This document shows positions 44,841 through 53,578 of a DNA stretch of 64,000 nt, in pieces. How positions within the stretch are numbered: the stretch's first letter is position 1; the number at the start of each line of letters is the position of its first letter. This stretch comes from JABDBL01 sp963845445 (GTDB lineage Bacteria > Cyanobacteriota > Vampirovibrionia > Obscuribacterales > Obscuribacteraceae): assembly GCA_963845445.1 (NCBI GenBank), contig CAWJSE010000002.1, positions 1,922,001-1,986,000 on the forward strand. The letters run 5' to 3'. The position numbers and the translations under genes are program-made. The notes below the pieces were generated by a model that worked only from the letters and a program-made list of their open reading frames with translations, had not been told where the DNA came from and ran no database searches.

Positions 44841-45896
44841 ATGTTAGTCATTTCAAGGACGAAGAGAAATTCACATTTAGAACCTGAAACTTTCTCCAAA
44901 ACAACGCTCTCTACTTCTTTATTTGCAATTGTTTTGTATATTATTTGTTGGGCAATAACTCTTTGGATACCTCCTCGCAGTGACAAACATGGTTATTTTG
45001 CTGCTCTTATAGATAAGCACCATAGGCTATCGACAATTGGCTCACCCAAGATAATTTTTATAGGAGGCTCTAATCTAGCTTTTGGCTTAGATAGTCCTTT
45101 GATTGAAAGTAAGTTTCATATTCCTGTAGTAAATATGGGCTTATGTGCTCCGCTCGGGCTCAGGTATTTGCTTGAGGAAGTAAAAGATGACATTCACAGC
45201 GGTGATATCGTAGTATTGGTACTTGAGTATCGCCTGCTGCGAAAAAGCGGCATCGAAGGAAGCTGGGATCTTATTCATCCAGTTCAGGTTTATCCCTATT
45301 CTTTGCTTTACATATTACGCGCTTACACACGCTCTCAACAAGCTTTTTCGAGCCTCTTAGATCTAATACGTTGGCTTCCCACAGCTAAATGGCAGGGCTG
45401 CTATGAGATCTTTAAAGAGATGTGGGATAGGGGATATTATGATCCATCTTTGATTGAAAATTGGGAAATAACTAATGAGACAGATACAAAAATTCGGTTC
45501 TGCTTTAACAAAAATGGAGATTATGTTGGTCATTGCGGAAAACCAAATCGTCCTTTTGGAATCAATTTGAATCTAATATCTGATACAGATAGCGAAGCAG
45601 TTTATTTGATTAATAACTTTCACAGCTTGGCAAAGAAGCGCGGAGCGCACGTCGTCATAATACCACCCCCAGTGCCAGGCGAGGATCTTATCCCTAGTCG
45701 CTGCTCTTCTGCATCAATCGCAAATTGGCCAAGCCAAAAATTAACGGTGCCTATCCTTGCCAGACCAGGTCGTTATGCCTTTGCTACTTCACTATTTTAT
45801 CAGCCCGCATATCATCTTAATGCTACGGGACGTAGCGTTAGAACCAGACTTCTCTGTGAAGATCTAGAACAATATTTCAAAAAAATGAGCAAATAA
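44841..45896 (+). CDS. SGNH-like hydrolase/acyltransferase with N-terminal membrane anchor
   Basis: 351 residues. One membrane helix (about 27-48) places the rest in the periplasm. IIFIGGSNLAFGLDS (about 70-84) fits the GDS/SGNH block I, with Ser in SNLAFG; NMGLCAPLGLR is block II, and YHLNATGRS near the end holds the His block. SGNH proteins in polysaccharide loci move or remove acetyl groups. It is convergent with the AlgX/AlgI-like pair at 45960-48977 and is likely part of the same modification system. Confidence 0.65.
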   Translation: MLVISRTKRNSHLEPETFSKTTLSTSLFAIVLYIICWAITLWIPPRSDKHGYFAALIDKHHRLSTIGSPKIIFIGGSNLAFGLDSPLIESKFHIPVVNMGLCAPLGLRYLLEEVKDDIHSGDIVVLVLEYRLLRKSGIEGSWDLIHPVQVYPYSLLYILRAYTRSQQAFSSLLDLIRWLPTAKWQGCYEIFKEMWDRGYYDPSLIENWEITNETDTKIRFCFNKNGDYVGHCGKPNRPFGINLNLISDTDSEAVYLINNFHSLAKKRGAHVVIIPPPVPGEDLIPSRCSSASIANWPSQKLTVPILARPGRYAFATSLFYQPAYHLNATGRSVRTRLLCEDLEQYFKKMSK

Positions 45897-45925
45897 CTTT
45901 TTCTTTCTAATTGAGTGTAGCACAT

Positions 45926-45953
45926 AGAAGAAGAAGAAGAAGAAGAAGAAGAA
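45926..45953. repeat. GAA/AGA trinucleotide microsatellite
   Basis: About nine copies of AGA in a row, 28 bases without interruption, between two convergent genes. Confidence 0.97.
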
Positions 45954-45959
45954 AGTTGG

Positions 45960-47522
45960 CTAGGCATCAGGAGATATTCGAAAACTAGCTATATTAGGTG
46001 ACAGGTAATAAGAATGTTTATCTGCACTGAAAATTTTTATCTTCAATTTGTGAACCTTAGAATCGAGAGGATCTATATTCAACGACAGGTGATAGCCAGT
46101 CTTGGCGCATGCGGGCAAGGCGCAGTTTTTGGCCACATCTATCCTTTCTGTTCCATATATTGCTGGGATCTCGTAGTGGTCATCTACAATGAAATTCACT
46201 GTCCCAGTCGGTTTCTTCGCAAATTGGTCAAGGGCCCAGCCGGAAATAAAGATTGGATCCTTAGCTGCATTAACATTCAAGACCTTGTCAGGCGATTCAA
46301 TTATTTGTCCATCAATAGTATCTAAAGAATATAAATAAGGCGTGCGATTTATCTTGATGTTGCCTGTAGTCACCAAGGGACACGCCTCAAGAGGAATTAA
46401 TGGCACGTCTTGATATAGCCGTCTTTCTGCCATCTCATTTATCACTATGTCCGGCTTGCACTGTTCAATAGCAAACAATCCTGGATCGGATATCAAACTA
46501 AATACCGCTTGGCTAAAATAACATGATAAAAATGGTTGCATATAATTAAGAAAAGAATCACCCATCAAAAGAGCTTTCGGCAGAAAAGAATATTTTTCTT
46601 GCTCAGAAATAAGGGTCTTCAGAAATAAATTATTTGACTTATTCCTGGGAAAATTTTTCGTTAATTTAATGCTGGGAGCTTGAATCTGGCATTCAACTAT
46701 GTGATTAGGGAAAAGCTGTCCCAAAGCAAGCATCCTCGCAAGATCACCAGCTTGATGTTCGTACACTTGTGGTTGAAGATCTTGATAAGGTGCCTTGGTT
46801 ATGGCAGGAAAGTACTGAGCAATTTTGGCTGCTATGGCTAATACGGCCGCCTTAGCACCGAATCCATTCCAGTGTGAGTCAGCACGGTAATAGATATAAC
46901 GCTCCCGCTGAGCTTGAAGAAGAGTTGGTCTGAGATCTATTAGGTTGACAGTGGTGTTGGTTCGCAAATAATTTACCAGCTGATCCAACCTTGATGGCCT
47001 AAGGATTTGAAACTGATTAGCAGGAAATTGATCGGGATATATGGTGTGTTTCTCGGGAACTAAGACAAGCAAGAATTTTATTTTACGCTTAGCCAACCAA
47101 TCTTGTCTTCTTTGCAAAGATTCTGCCCAAGACTGCAGATCTTCTTGGGTGAACGGATATAACCGTCTATAATCGTCTAAGCAACTTTCCCCCGAATAAA
47201 ATAGCCAATCTGATTTTCCCGCTATTACATCAGATGTACCCGAGGTGTGAAAAATTTTATAACGAAGAAAATTTCGCGCTGATATCATCTTCCATCTACA
47301 AAATAGTCGATCATCAAAAAAACTTTCAAACTGATGACACCATTCCTTAAAATGTCCGGATTGCAGCAAAAAAATGCTCGGCAACGGGGCAGGCTCACGC
47401 TGTTCTATGCCACGTACATAGGAAACGTCGGGAAAAGGGAAAGTGAGCACAGCTATTGCCGATGTCACTAAAATGAAAGTAGCAACTATGATGGAGTTCA
47501 AAATACCAGCCCTAAGATTCAT
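45960..47522 (-). CDS. AlgX/AlgJ-like polysaccharide O-acetyltransferase with C-terminal beta-module
   Basis: 520 residues. An N-terminal membrane helix (about 8-30) precedes an SGNH domain like AlgJ/AlgX: GKSDWLFYSGE, LLVLVPEKHTIYPDQ, then YYRADSHWNGFGA near residue 214 (the Asp-x-His of the active site) and LLMGDSFLNY near 321 (catalytic Ser). Residues about 430-510 are the shared module: SGWALD, VDDHYEIP, YGTERIDVA, GYHLSL and SKVHKLKI. It ends six bases before the stop region of the AlgI-like gene on the same strand. It likely transfers acetyl groups supplied by the AlgI-like protein onto a secreted polysaccharide. Confidence 0.82.
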   Translation of the reverse strand: MNLRAGILNSIIVATFILVTSAIAVLTFPFPDVSYVRGIEQREPAPLPSIFLLQSGHFKEWCHQFESFFDDRLFCRWKMISARNFLRYKIFHTSGTSDVIAGKSDWLFYSGESCLDDYRRLYPFTQEDLQSWAESLQRRQDWLAKRKIKFLLVLVPEKHTIYPDQFPANQFQILRPSRLDQLVNYLRTNTTVNLIDLRPTLLQAQRERYIYYRADSHWNGFGAKAAVLAIAAKIAQYFPAITKAPYQDLQPQVYEHQAGDLARMLALGQLFPNHIVECQIQAPSIKLTKNFPRNKSNNLFLKTLISEQEKYSFLPKALLMGDSFLNYMQPFLSCYFSQAVFSLISDPGLFAIEQCKPDIVINEMAERRLYQDVPLIPLEACPLVTTGNIKINRTPYLYSLDTIDGQIIESPDKVLNVNAAKDPIFISGWALDQFAKKPTGTVNFIVDDHYEIPAIYGTERIDVAKNCALPACAKTGYHLSLNIDPLDSKVHKLKIKIFSADKHSYYLSPNIASFRISPDA

Positions 47523-47528
47523 TAGATC

Positions 47529-48977
47529 TCAAAATCGAAAATATAAAAAGGGATTGTAGCTGAAGGCACCTAATTCAAAACAACACAAGAAAAATATAGA
47601 CATTATCCAACTGAAACGCAATGAATCGCTCACAAGAGTCCACTGCCCTTTTCGAGCAATGGCCATATTATAGTCGTCGAGCCATTGGCCAAAGATTGGC
47701 AATGAACCAATTATGGCAATTATCACAGTGCAAACAATGAATGGATCAACAAACACTGACACTGGGAAAGGCTTGAGCGTCTGCGGACTAGTGGAAAGGA
47801 AAAACATAGCTTTAAGAAATTCCTGAGTTTGCTGCAAATTTTCAGCCCTAAAAATTACCCAACCTATAATCACAACCGTCATAGCATAAAGATGCTGCAA
47901 AGGTGTCCATGCACGCTTGATCAGCCGCTCCAGCCCTATCTTTTCTATGCTTATGAAAAAGCCGTGATAGAGTCCCCAAATTACGAATGTCCAACTAGCC
48001 CCGTGCCATAAACCACATAAGAAAAAGACCGTTACTAGATTTATTGCAGTTTTGAATTTCCCACCACGATTTCCACCTAAAGGAATATACAAATATTCCT
48101 TAAACCAATTGGATAGGGAAATATGCCAGCGCTGCCAAAATTCACGAATGCTCGAAGAGACATAGGGATAATTAAAATTCTCCAGTATTTTGAAGCCAAA
48201 CATTAGACATAGCCCAATAGCCATATCAGAATAACCTGAGAAATCAAAATAGATTTGCAGGGTGAAACACACTGCCCCAAGCCATGCCGTTCCACTAGTA
48301 AATGTTCCCGGTGGCAATTTGAATATTTCGTCAGCGATTTTTCCTAAGACATTAGCAATGAGTAATTTTTTCGCTAAACCGATGATAAACCTTCTAGTTC
48401 CTTCAGCAAATTTTGCTAAACTCTCTTGCCTTTCGACAAGTTGATTGCATATATCATGATATCTAATTATTGGACCAGCTATTAATTGTGGAAAAAAGGA
48501 TATATAAAGCGCTAAATCGATGGGATTGCGTTGAGCTTTTACCCTACCGCTATAAACATCGATTACATAAGACAAACAGTGAAATGTGAAAAAAGAAATC
48601 CCCAAAGGTAGACACGTCGCCAAAACTAATGGATGACCTTGCCAGATTATCGGTCCACAAATCTGACTCACTAAAGAATATAGAAAATCTGAGTATTTGA
48701 AATAGAACAGGGGAAACAAATTGGCTATAACAGCAAAGCCAAGAACTACCCTACGATAAGCAGTTGCGGTGAATAGGTTCAATAACATTGTCAACCCGTA
48801 GTTAATCGCTACGGACAGCATCAAAAGCCAGAGAGAATCCGCCTGCCCCCAAGCGTAAAACAGAAGACTGGCCAATAAAAGTATCAAGTTGCGCAATGTG
48901 CTTCCGCGCGCACTAAAATATGTTGCCAATACTATTGGCAAAAAGAAGAATAGAAAAATTGGAGTACTAAAAACCAT
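47529..48977 (-). CDS. AlgI-like MBOAT acyltransferase
   Basis: 482 residues with about eleven membrane segments. FDFSGYSDMAIGL, FWQRWHISLSNWFKEYLYIP and CGLWHGASWTFVIWGLYHG (His near residue 324) are the MBOAT core motifs of AlgI/DltB/PatA. These proteins pass acetyl groups from the cytoplasm across the membrane to a periplasmic transferase. The AlgX-like gene starts six bases after its stop, so the two form an acetylation operon for a surface polysaccharide or cell-wall polymer. Confidence 0.9.
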   Translation of the reverse strand: MVFSTPIFLFFFLPIVLATYFSARGSTLRNLILLLASLLFYAWGQADSLWLLMLSVAINYGLTMLLNLFTATAYRRVVLGFAVIANLFPLFYFKYSDFLYSLVSQICGPIIWQGHPLVLATCLPLGISFFTFHCLSYVIDVYSGRVKAQRNPIDLALYISFFPQLIAGPIIRYHDICNQLVERQESLAKFAEGTRRFIIGLAKKLLIANVLGKIADEIFKLPPGTFTSGTAWLGAVCFTLQIYFDFSGYSDMAIGLCLMFGFKILENFNYPYVSSSIREFWQRWHISLSNWFKEYLYIPLGGNRGGKFKTAINLVTVFFLCGLWHGASWTFVIWGLYHGFFISIEKIGLERLIKRAWTPLQHLYAMTVVIIGWVIFRAENLQQTQEFLKAMFFLSTSPQTLKPFPVSVFVDPFIVCTVIIAIIGSLPIFGQWLDDYNMAIARKGQWTLVSDSLRFSWIMSIFFLCCFELGAFSYNPFLYFRF

Positions 48978-49297
48978 TCAGAAATTTTTGAACACGCAAC
49001 AAATTATATTCCAACACTATCCAAAACACCTATACTAAAGGGCGGTTTCATACTATCGAACTTTAATTTACCTGAAGCACCATCTTTTAGAAATCATCGG
49101 ATGACAGTCATATAAATACATTATTATCGCCCAATCTAATTAGTTTATTTTATGATGGGGGGTCTTGGTGCTAGTTGAGAATATTATTCAATTGTTAGCA
49201 ACCATTGAGAAAAGGTCTTTGGCACAGAAACGACAAATTGGTAAAATTACTTCGATAATAGATTGTTAGGGCAGAACGTTAAGAGATTACATGACAG
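48978..49297. other. Intergenic stretch between AlgI-like gene and stand-alone module gene
   Basis: 320 bases, divergent. It should hold both promoters; no consensus pair is obvious. A 33-codon GTG frame (49168-49269) preceded by a G-run was noticed but is not called. Confidence 0.5.
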
Positions 49298-49849
49298 ATG
49301 GCGCAGAATAAACAGTTTTCAATGAAACGAATCCTTGTAGCATTAACCTCATTATGCGTATTGGCTTTCATAGGCTACAGTTTTTTCTCGGCTTCAGATA
49401 ATGCCAAACCCAAGCCTATTACACTTTCTGACTTCGTCGAAATGCCCATGCCAAAACCGGTTAACAAAATGGGTTATTGCTCTCTGGATATTATTAACAC
49501 TCATCCTAGCACTAAGGCTAGTGTAAATATTGACTCCTCAATCGAACCCAACCTAACCTTTTCGGGTTGGTCCGTTAAGCCCGACGACCAATCTCTAGCA
49601 GATGGGGTGATTTGTATAATTGATAATAAATATGTTGTCCCAACTGCATATGGTACTGTGCGCAATGACGTAGCTACTTATCTAAAAAAACCGAGCTCCA
49701 AAAATTGTGGTTTTTCAGGCTCTTGCGCAGCTAGCTTGTTTGATAAGGGAGACCATGTTATGTCAATAGCCATACTGGGGCCAGACAAAAAGCACTATTA
49801 TAGATTGAATAACCGGTACAGTAATAAATTTGGTTTTACACTACTATAG
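49298..49849 (+). CDS. Stand-alone membrane-anchored beta-module protein
   Basis: 183 residues. A membrane anchor or signal (about 10-32) is followed by a linker and, from about residue 75, one copy of the shared module: FSGWSVKP, IDNKYVVP, YGTVRNDVA, CGFSGS and FDKGDHV, ending near HYYRLN. It has nothing else. It is closest by eye to the module at the C-terminus of the protein at 53579-55504 (both have CG[FY]xGSC and HYYRL). It could bind the same ligand as the fused modules. Confidence 0.65.
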   Translation: MAQNKQFSMKRILVALTSLCVLAFIGYSFFSASDNAKPKPITLSDFVEMPMPKPVNKMGYCSLDIINTHPSTKASVNIDSSIEPNLTFSGWSVKPDDQSLADGVICIIDNKYVVPTAYGTVRNDVATYLKKPSSKNCGFSGSCAASLFDKGDHVMSIAILGPDKKHYYRLNNRYSNKFGFTLL

Positions 49850-50005
49850 CCTTAAATATCGATTCATACGCTCCTGCACTACCGATGTATTTATCATCGC
49901 ATATCCAAAAGCATTATTACTTTCAGTGTCAGTGCATGATTTTTCACTTCTGACCATTAGCTGTTAAACTACCACTTGCCATTTATATGAACTCGGAAAT
50001 TTGGG

Positions 50006-51217
50006 GTGTGGCATGTTTCTAAAGCTAATGGGTTGTACGAGATGACCATGACCGTTATTACAAGAGTTGGATCACGGCTTTGGTCTTTGCAGTTGCTTAG
50101 AGCGGTAGCTATCCTTCTTGTTGTTTGTCATCATTCAATAATTGGGTTCTGGTCGTCAAAAAATGAATTCTACACTCCAGCATTCTCTTCACTAGTTGGC
50201 AATACTATAGAAAAAATCATCAGCTTCGAAAGAATTTCAAATATATACCTTGGGCTAGTAGGTGTATCCATATTTTTTCTCATTAGCGGTTTTCTGATTC
50301 CCATTACTATAATGAAATATCGTCCATTACCGTTTTTGATAGCCAGAATTTTTCGAATATTTCCTGTATACCTATTTAGTCTGGGTATCATTGTCCTTTT
50401 ATCTCAAATCTACTTTCATGCTACCCATATCCCCTATGCTTACTGTGACAAACCATTTGCTGTTTATGCGAACATTATTTTTCTCATGGATCCTAAGTTT
50501 AGATTTATTGATCCAGTTATATGGACTTTACGTGTTGAGGTTCTCTTCTATTTGCTAATGGCATTTGTAAATACAGTGTCAGACACAAGCAAGTTTTCTA
50601 CAGTCCTGTTAACGAGCACGATAATTTGTTTATGCTGCACAACGGTAAGGTTTTTTAATTCCGATACGAGTTTCTTTGTATTCTTTTTAAAGCAAATAGT
50701 CGGCTTGAGTATTTATCTTATCTATATGTTCATTGGCACGGTAATTTATAATTATTGGAGCACAAAGTCTAATGAGCGTTCTCTTACGAATTTAATAATA
50801 CAAGTCGCTACTTTATTCGCGTTATATTCAATTTCTTTTCAAGGTCTAGACATAAAGACGATGCTAACTAATTCCTATGGCGTTGGGCTTATAGTATTTT
50901 GTATCGTCTTTTTCTTTAGACAAAGATTTAAGGAAAATAAGCTATTGAACTGGGTAGGCGAAATTAGTTATCCCATTTATTTGATCCATAATGTCTCCGG
51001 CGGAATATTAGCGACTTTAATATATCGAGTTTTGCCTAATATTTATCTCGCCCTAATCTGTTCATTAATTGCTATTTTCGCAATTTCAGATCTTTTACAT
51101 TCGTTTCTAGAGCGGCCTTTCAATAATTTTGGAAAATTGCTTGCTCAATCTTTGAGTAATAGAAAGCAGTACAAAAGATCGTTAGACCGGGAGCGCACCG
51201 GTCAGCCTGCTATTTAG
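50006..51217 (+). CDS. Acyltransferase family 3 membrane protein (OafA/YrhL-like)
   Basis: 403 residues from a GTG (or ATG at 50042/50048). About ten membrane helices. LRAVAILLVVCHHSI (His-His pair), GVSIFFLISGFLIP and FLIARIFRIFPVYLF are the hallmark motifs of acyltransferase 3. These enzymes O-acetylate sugars of LPS, exopolysaccharide or peptidoglycan from the membrane. It overlaps the stop of the convergent YfhO-like gene by eight bases. Confidence 0.87.
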   Translation: MWHVSKANGLYEMTMTVITRVGSRLWSLQLLRAVAILLVVCHHSIIGFWSSKNEFYTPAFSSLVGNTIEKIISFERISNIYLGLVGVSIFFLISGFLIPITIMKYRPLPFLIARIFRIFPVYLFSLGIIVLLSQIYFHATHIPYAYCDKPFAVYANIIFLMDPKFRFIDPVIWTLRVEVLFYLLMAFVNTVSDTSKFSTVLLTSTIICLCCTTVRFFNSDTSFFVFFLKQIVGLSIYLIYMFIGTVIYNYWSTKSNERSLTNLIIQVATLFALYSISFQGLDIKTMLTNSYGVGLIVFCIVFFFRQRFKENKLLNWVGEISYPIYLIHNVSGGILATLIYRVLPNIYLALICSLIAIFAISDLLHSFLERPFNNFGKLLAQSLSNRKQYKRSLDRERTGQPAI

Positions 51218-53576
51218 CGCTCATCGATAATAATTCACCGACAAATCCATAAGCAACTTCATTTTGTTCCTGCATATCTGTATTCTTCTTAGTTTTCATT
51301 CGGTCGAATATTATGAAGAATATGCAAATGCCTAACCATAACTCAAGTAATAGACAGCACCATTTGTAGAGGCTTCTTACAAATGGATTATAATCCATTA
51401 CTAATAAATGTGTGCCGGCAGAAATGGGTAGAGCAGTTTCAACCAAATTAGCAACAGAAAAATTGATTCTTTTGCCGTCTAGATCACAGCACCAATGCTT
51501 ATCAGGAAAATGTCTTAATAGTAACCAACCCGAAGATGGCGCATCAACTTTTATAACATAATGGTTATAGCCTACTTGTTCAAAATCATACTGAACGCTC
51601 AAAGGAGAAATTGTTTGAGTAGCTACGGCGAATTGAGGAAAGTCTTTCCAAAGAGTGACAGGCCCATATTTCCAAACTGCCGCTTGTAACCATCTATCTT
51701 GGTGCATAAATTTATCCAAATCTCTTGGCCAAATGTACAAATTTATTGGCCATACTGAATTGTTTATAGGCATATTCATAAAGATATTGCCACTAAAGCC
51801 TGAGTTCCGAGCAGGATCTTGCCATGGTCTTTTTAGCGAACTTTGCACTAAATGTATATCACTACTGGACTCAATATTCTTACTCACTTGGACATAGGCT
51901 AACTTGGTCTCTGCTTTGGCTATACCTTTTAGCCGTCGCGGGTAGTATTTAACAATATTATTAGTGCATTCTTGATCAAGCTTACTAACTTTTGTGAAAT
52001 AAGCAGATAGATCGCCAAAAGTGAGGAGCAAATAGAAACATAATAAAATTTGTCTGACTAATAATTGCTTTGTTCCTACCAAATAAAACAAAATTGTGGC
52101 AGCAAAAAACAAGATAGCGACTGTATAAATAGCACCTTTCAGAGCTAAATCTTGTGTACCACTTTTGGAAGAAACGAATAATAAAGATACATACAAAAAA
52201 CCGCATAAGACAGCACAAATTGCCAAGATTAGTCTTACTCGTTTGTTTTCTAGGACGGTATATTTTGCTTTTTCCCTTAGACAAATATCCAATACCATTG
52301 CAGCTAAGAAAGTTACTATTAACTGCCAATATTGTGTATAAAAATAAAAAAGATGCACAATACGATTCATCCCAGGTGTTATTGCCCATAGGCTTGCCAG
52401 CGGTGGCGGAGTCAGACAAAGAAGAAAAGTCATTGTCGCCCAAACAATTAACCAAACTAAAGTTCTGCGCCAGCTGACAACAATCAATACCAATAGCAAT
52501 GGCAATACTGTAAGGCCGACATAACGAGCGTTATGCATCGGGTTGATAATTTGATAATTCTGGAGAGCAATATCGATATTGGGATTAAATAACTCAGTCG
52601 TGTATCTGCGTATTTCTTGTTTCCTCGAAAGAGCGTCTTCCTCTTTATAGTGAGTGCTGCGCAAACTAGAACGCACTTGCTCGGTTTCTTGTTCTTTTGC
52701 CATATTAGTTAAGAGCAACAGCCATATAGTTATAATGGCGATAGCACTGTACATAATCAGGAATAAACCTAATCTATTTTTCTTAGGCAAAGCCAAAATA
52801 AAATCCGCTACGCTGTTTATTTTATGAGGAAATAACCAGAAATAAGACAAGAAAAAGATTAGATAAAACCAGGAATTATATATAGTCCAGTAATTTAACG
52901 ATACCGCTTGAATTGTCACAGCTACAAGCAATAGCAGACTCCGTCTCAATGTTGGACTATGCATAAAACTAAGAAATGAAGCCAATACAAAAAACAGGCT
53001 GAAGGATTCTTGATAATAGAACCATGCATTTTGCCACAGACCGATACCTGAGAGAGCATAAGTCAGGGACAGCCAAATAACAGTAGCCCTACTTTTTATG
53101 AAATTACTTACAAAAGCCGCAAAGAACCAATAGGTTAAAAAAGGAAAAACCACATAATTGATTATTAAATATTGATAGTATTCAGGAATGGCTTGGTGCA
53201 TATAAGACAAAACACAAATAAGCTGAGACCATAGAATAAAAACAATGTGGCTTGGTGTAGGCGCCATCGGAGAGAGAAACATTTGTTGATATTGCGGATA
53301 GCCTAAATTAGCAACTGGATTCCACCATGCTAAATCCCCAGTTAACCGCAAGCAATGCATATTTGTAGTGAAGAACGCTAAACCTTGATTCATATCGTGT
53401 TGAGGCCACGATTGGAGCTGGAAAATATTGTTATAGTCCCATAAATACATTCGAATTAGAATTAAGGAAGCACCAATAGTCATGTGAAAGGCCATGCTGT
53501 TTAAATTAAAAGGGCTAGATGCAGATGCGACAAAGCGAAATAGGGTTTGGTTAAAAAACAGTTGTTTGGATATCAT
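51210..53576 (-). CDS. YfhO-like polytopic membrane protein (GT-C type)
   Basis: 788 residues with about twelve membrane helices. An N-terminal extracytoplasmic loop (about residues 48-130: WPQHDMNQGLAFFTT, GYPQYQQMFLSP) has the acidic/aromatic character of GT-C catalytic loops. The C-terminal SGWLLLRHFPDKHWCCDLDG and NLVETALPISAGTHLLVMDY match the YfhO C-terminal beta domain. YfhO proteins glycosylate lipoteichoic acid or similar in Gram-positives; here a polyprenyl-phosphate-sugar user in the polysaccharide locus is likely. Its paralog lies directly upstream on the same strand, two bases away. Confidence 0.75.
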   Translation of the reverse strand: MISKQLFFNQTLFRFVASASSPFNLNSMAFHMTIGASLILIRMYLWDYNNIFQLQSWPQHDMNQGLAFFTTNMHCLRLTGDLAWWNPVANLGYPQYQQMFLSPMAPTPSHIVFILWSQLICVLSYMHQAIPEYYQYLIINYVVFPFLTYWFFAAFVSNFIKSRATVIWLSLTYALSGIGLWQNAWFYYQESFSLFFVLASFLSFMHSPTLRRSLLLLVAVTIQAVSLNYWTIYNSWFYLIFFLSYFWLFPHKINSVADFILALPKKNRLGLFLIMYSAIAIITIWLLLLTNMAKEQETEQVRSSLRSTHYKEEDALSRKQEIRRYTTELFNPNIDIALQNYQIINPMHNARYVGLTVLPLLLVLIVVSWRRTLVWLIVWATMTFLLCLTPPPLASLWAITPGMNRIVHLFYFYTQYWQLIVTFLAAMVLDICLREKAKYTVLENKRVRLILAICAVLCGFLYVSLLFVSSKSGTQDLALKGAIYTVAILFFAATILFYLVGTKQLLVRQILLCFYLLLTFGDLSAYFTKVSKLDQECTNNIVKYYPRRLKGIAKAETKLAYVQVSKNIESSSDIHLVQSSLKRPWQDPARNSGFSGNIFMNMPINNSVWPINLYIWPRDLDKFMHQDRWLQAAVWKYGPVTLWKDFPQFAVATQTISPLSVQYDFEQVGYNHYVIKVDAPSSGWLLLRHFPDKHWCCDLDGKRINFSVANLVETALPISAGTHLLVMDYNPFVRSLYKWCCLLLELWLGICIFFIIFDRMKTKKNTDMQEQNEVAYGFVGELLSMSAK

Positions 53577-53578
53577 CT

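Noticed and set aside
49168..49269. 33-codon GTG frame after a G-run
   Set aside because: Very short, no homology recognised, and no regulatory support beyond the G-run.
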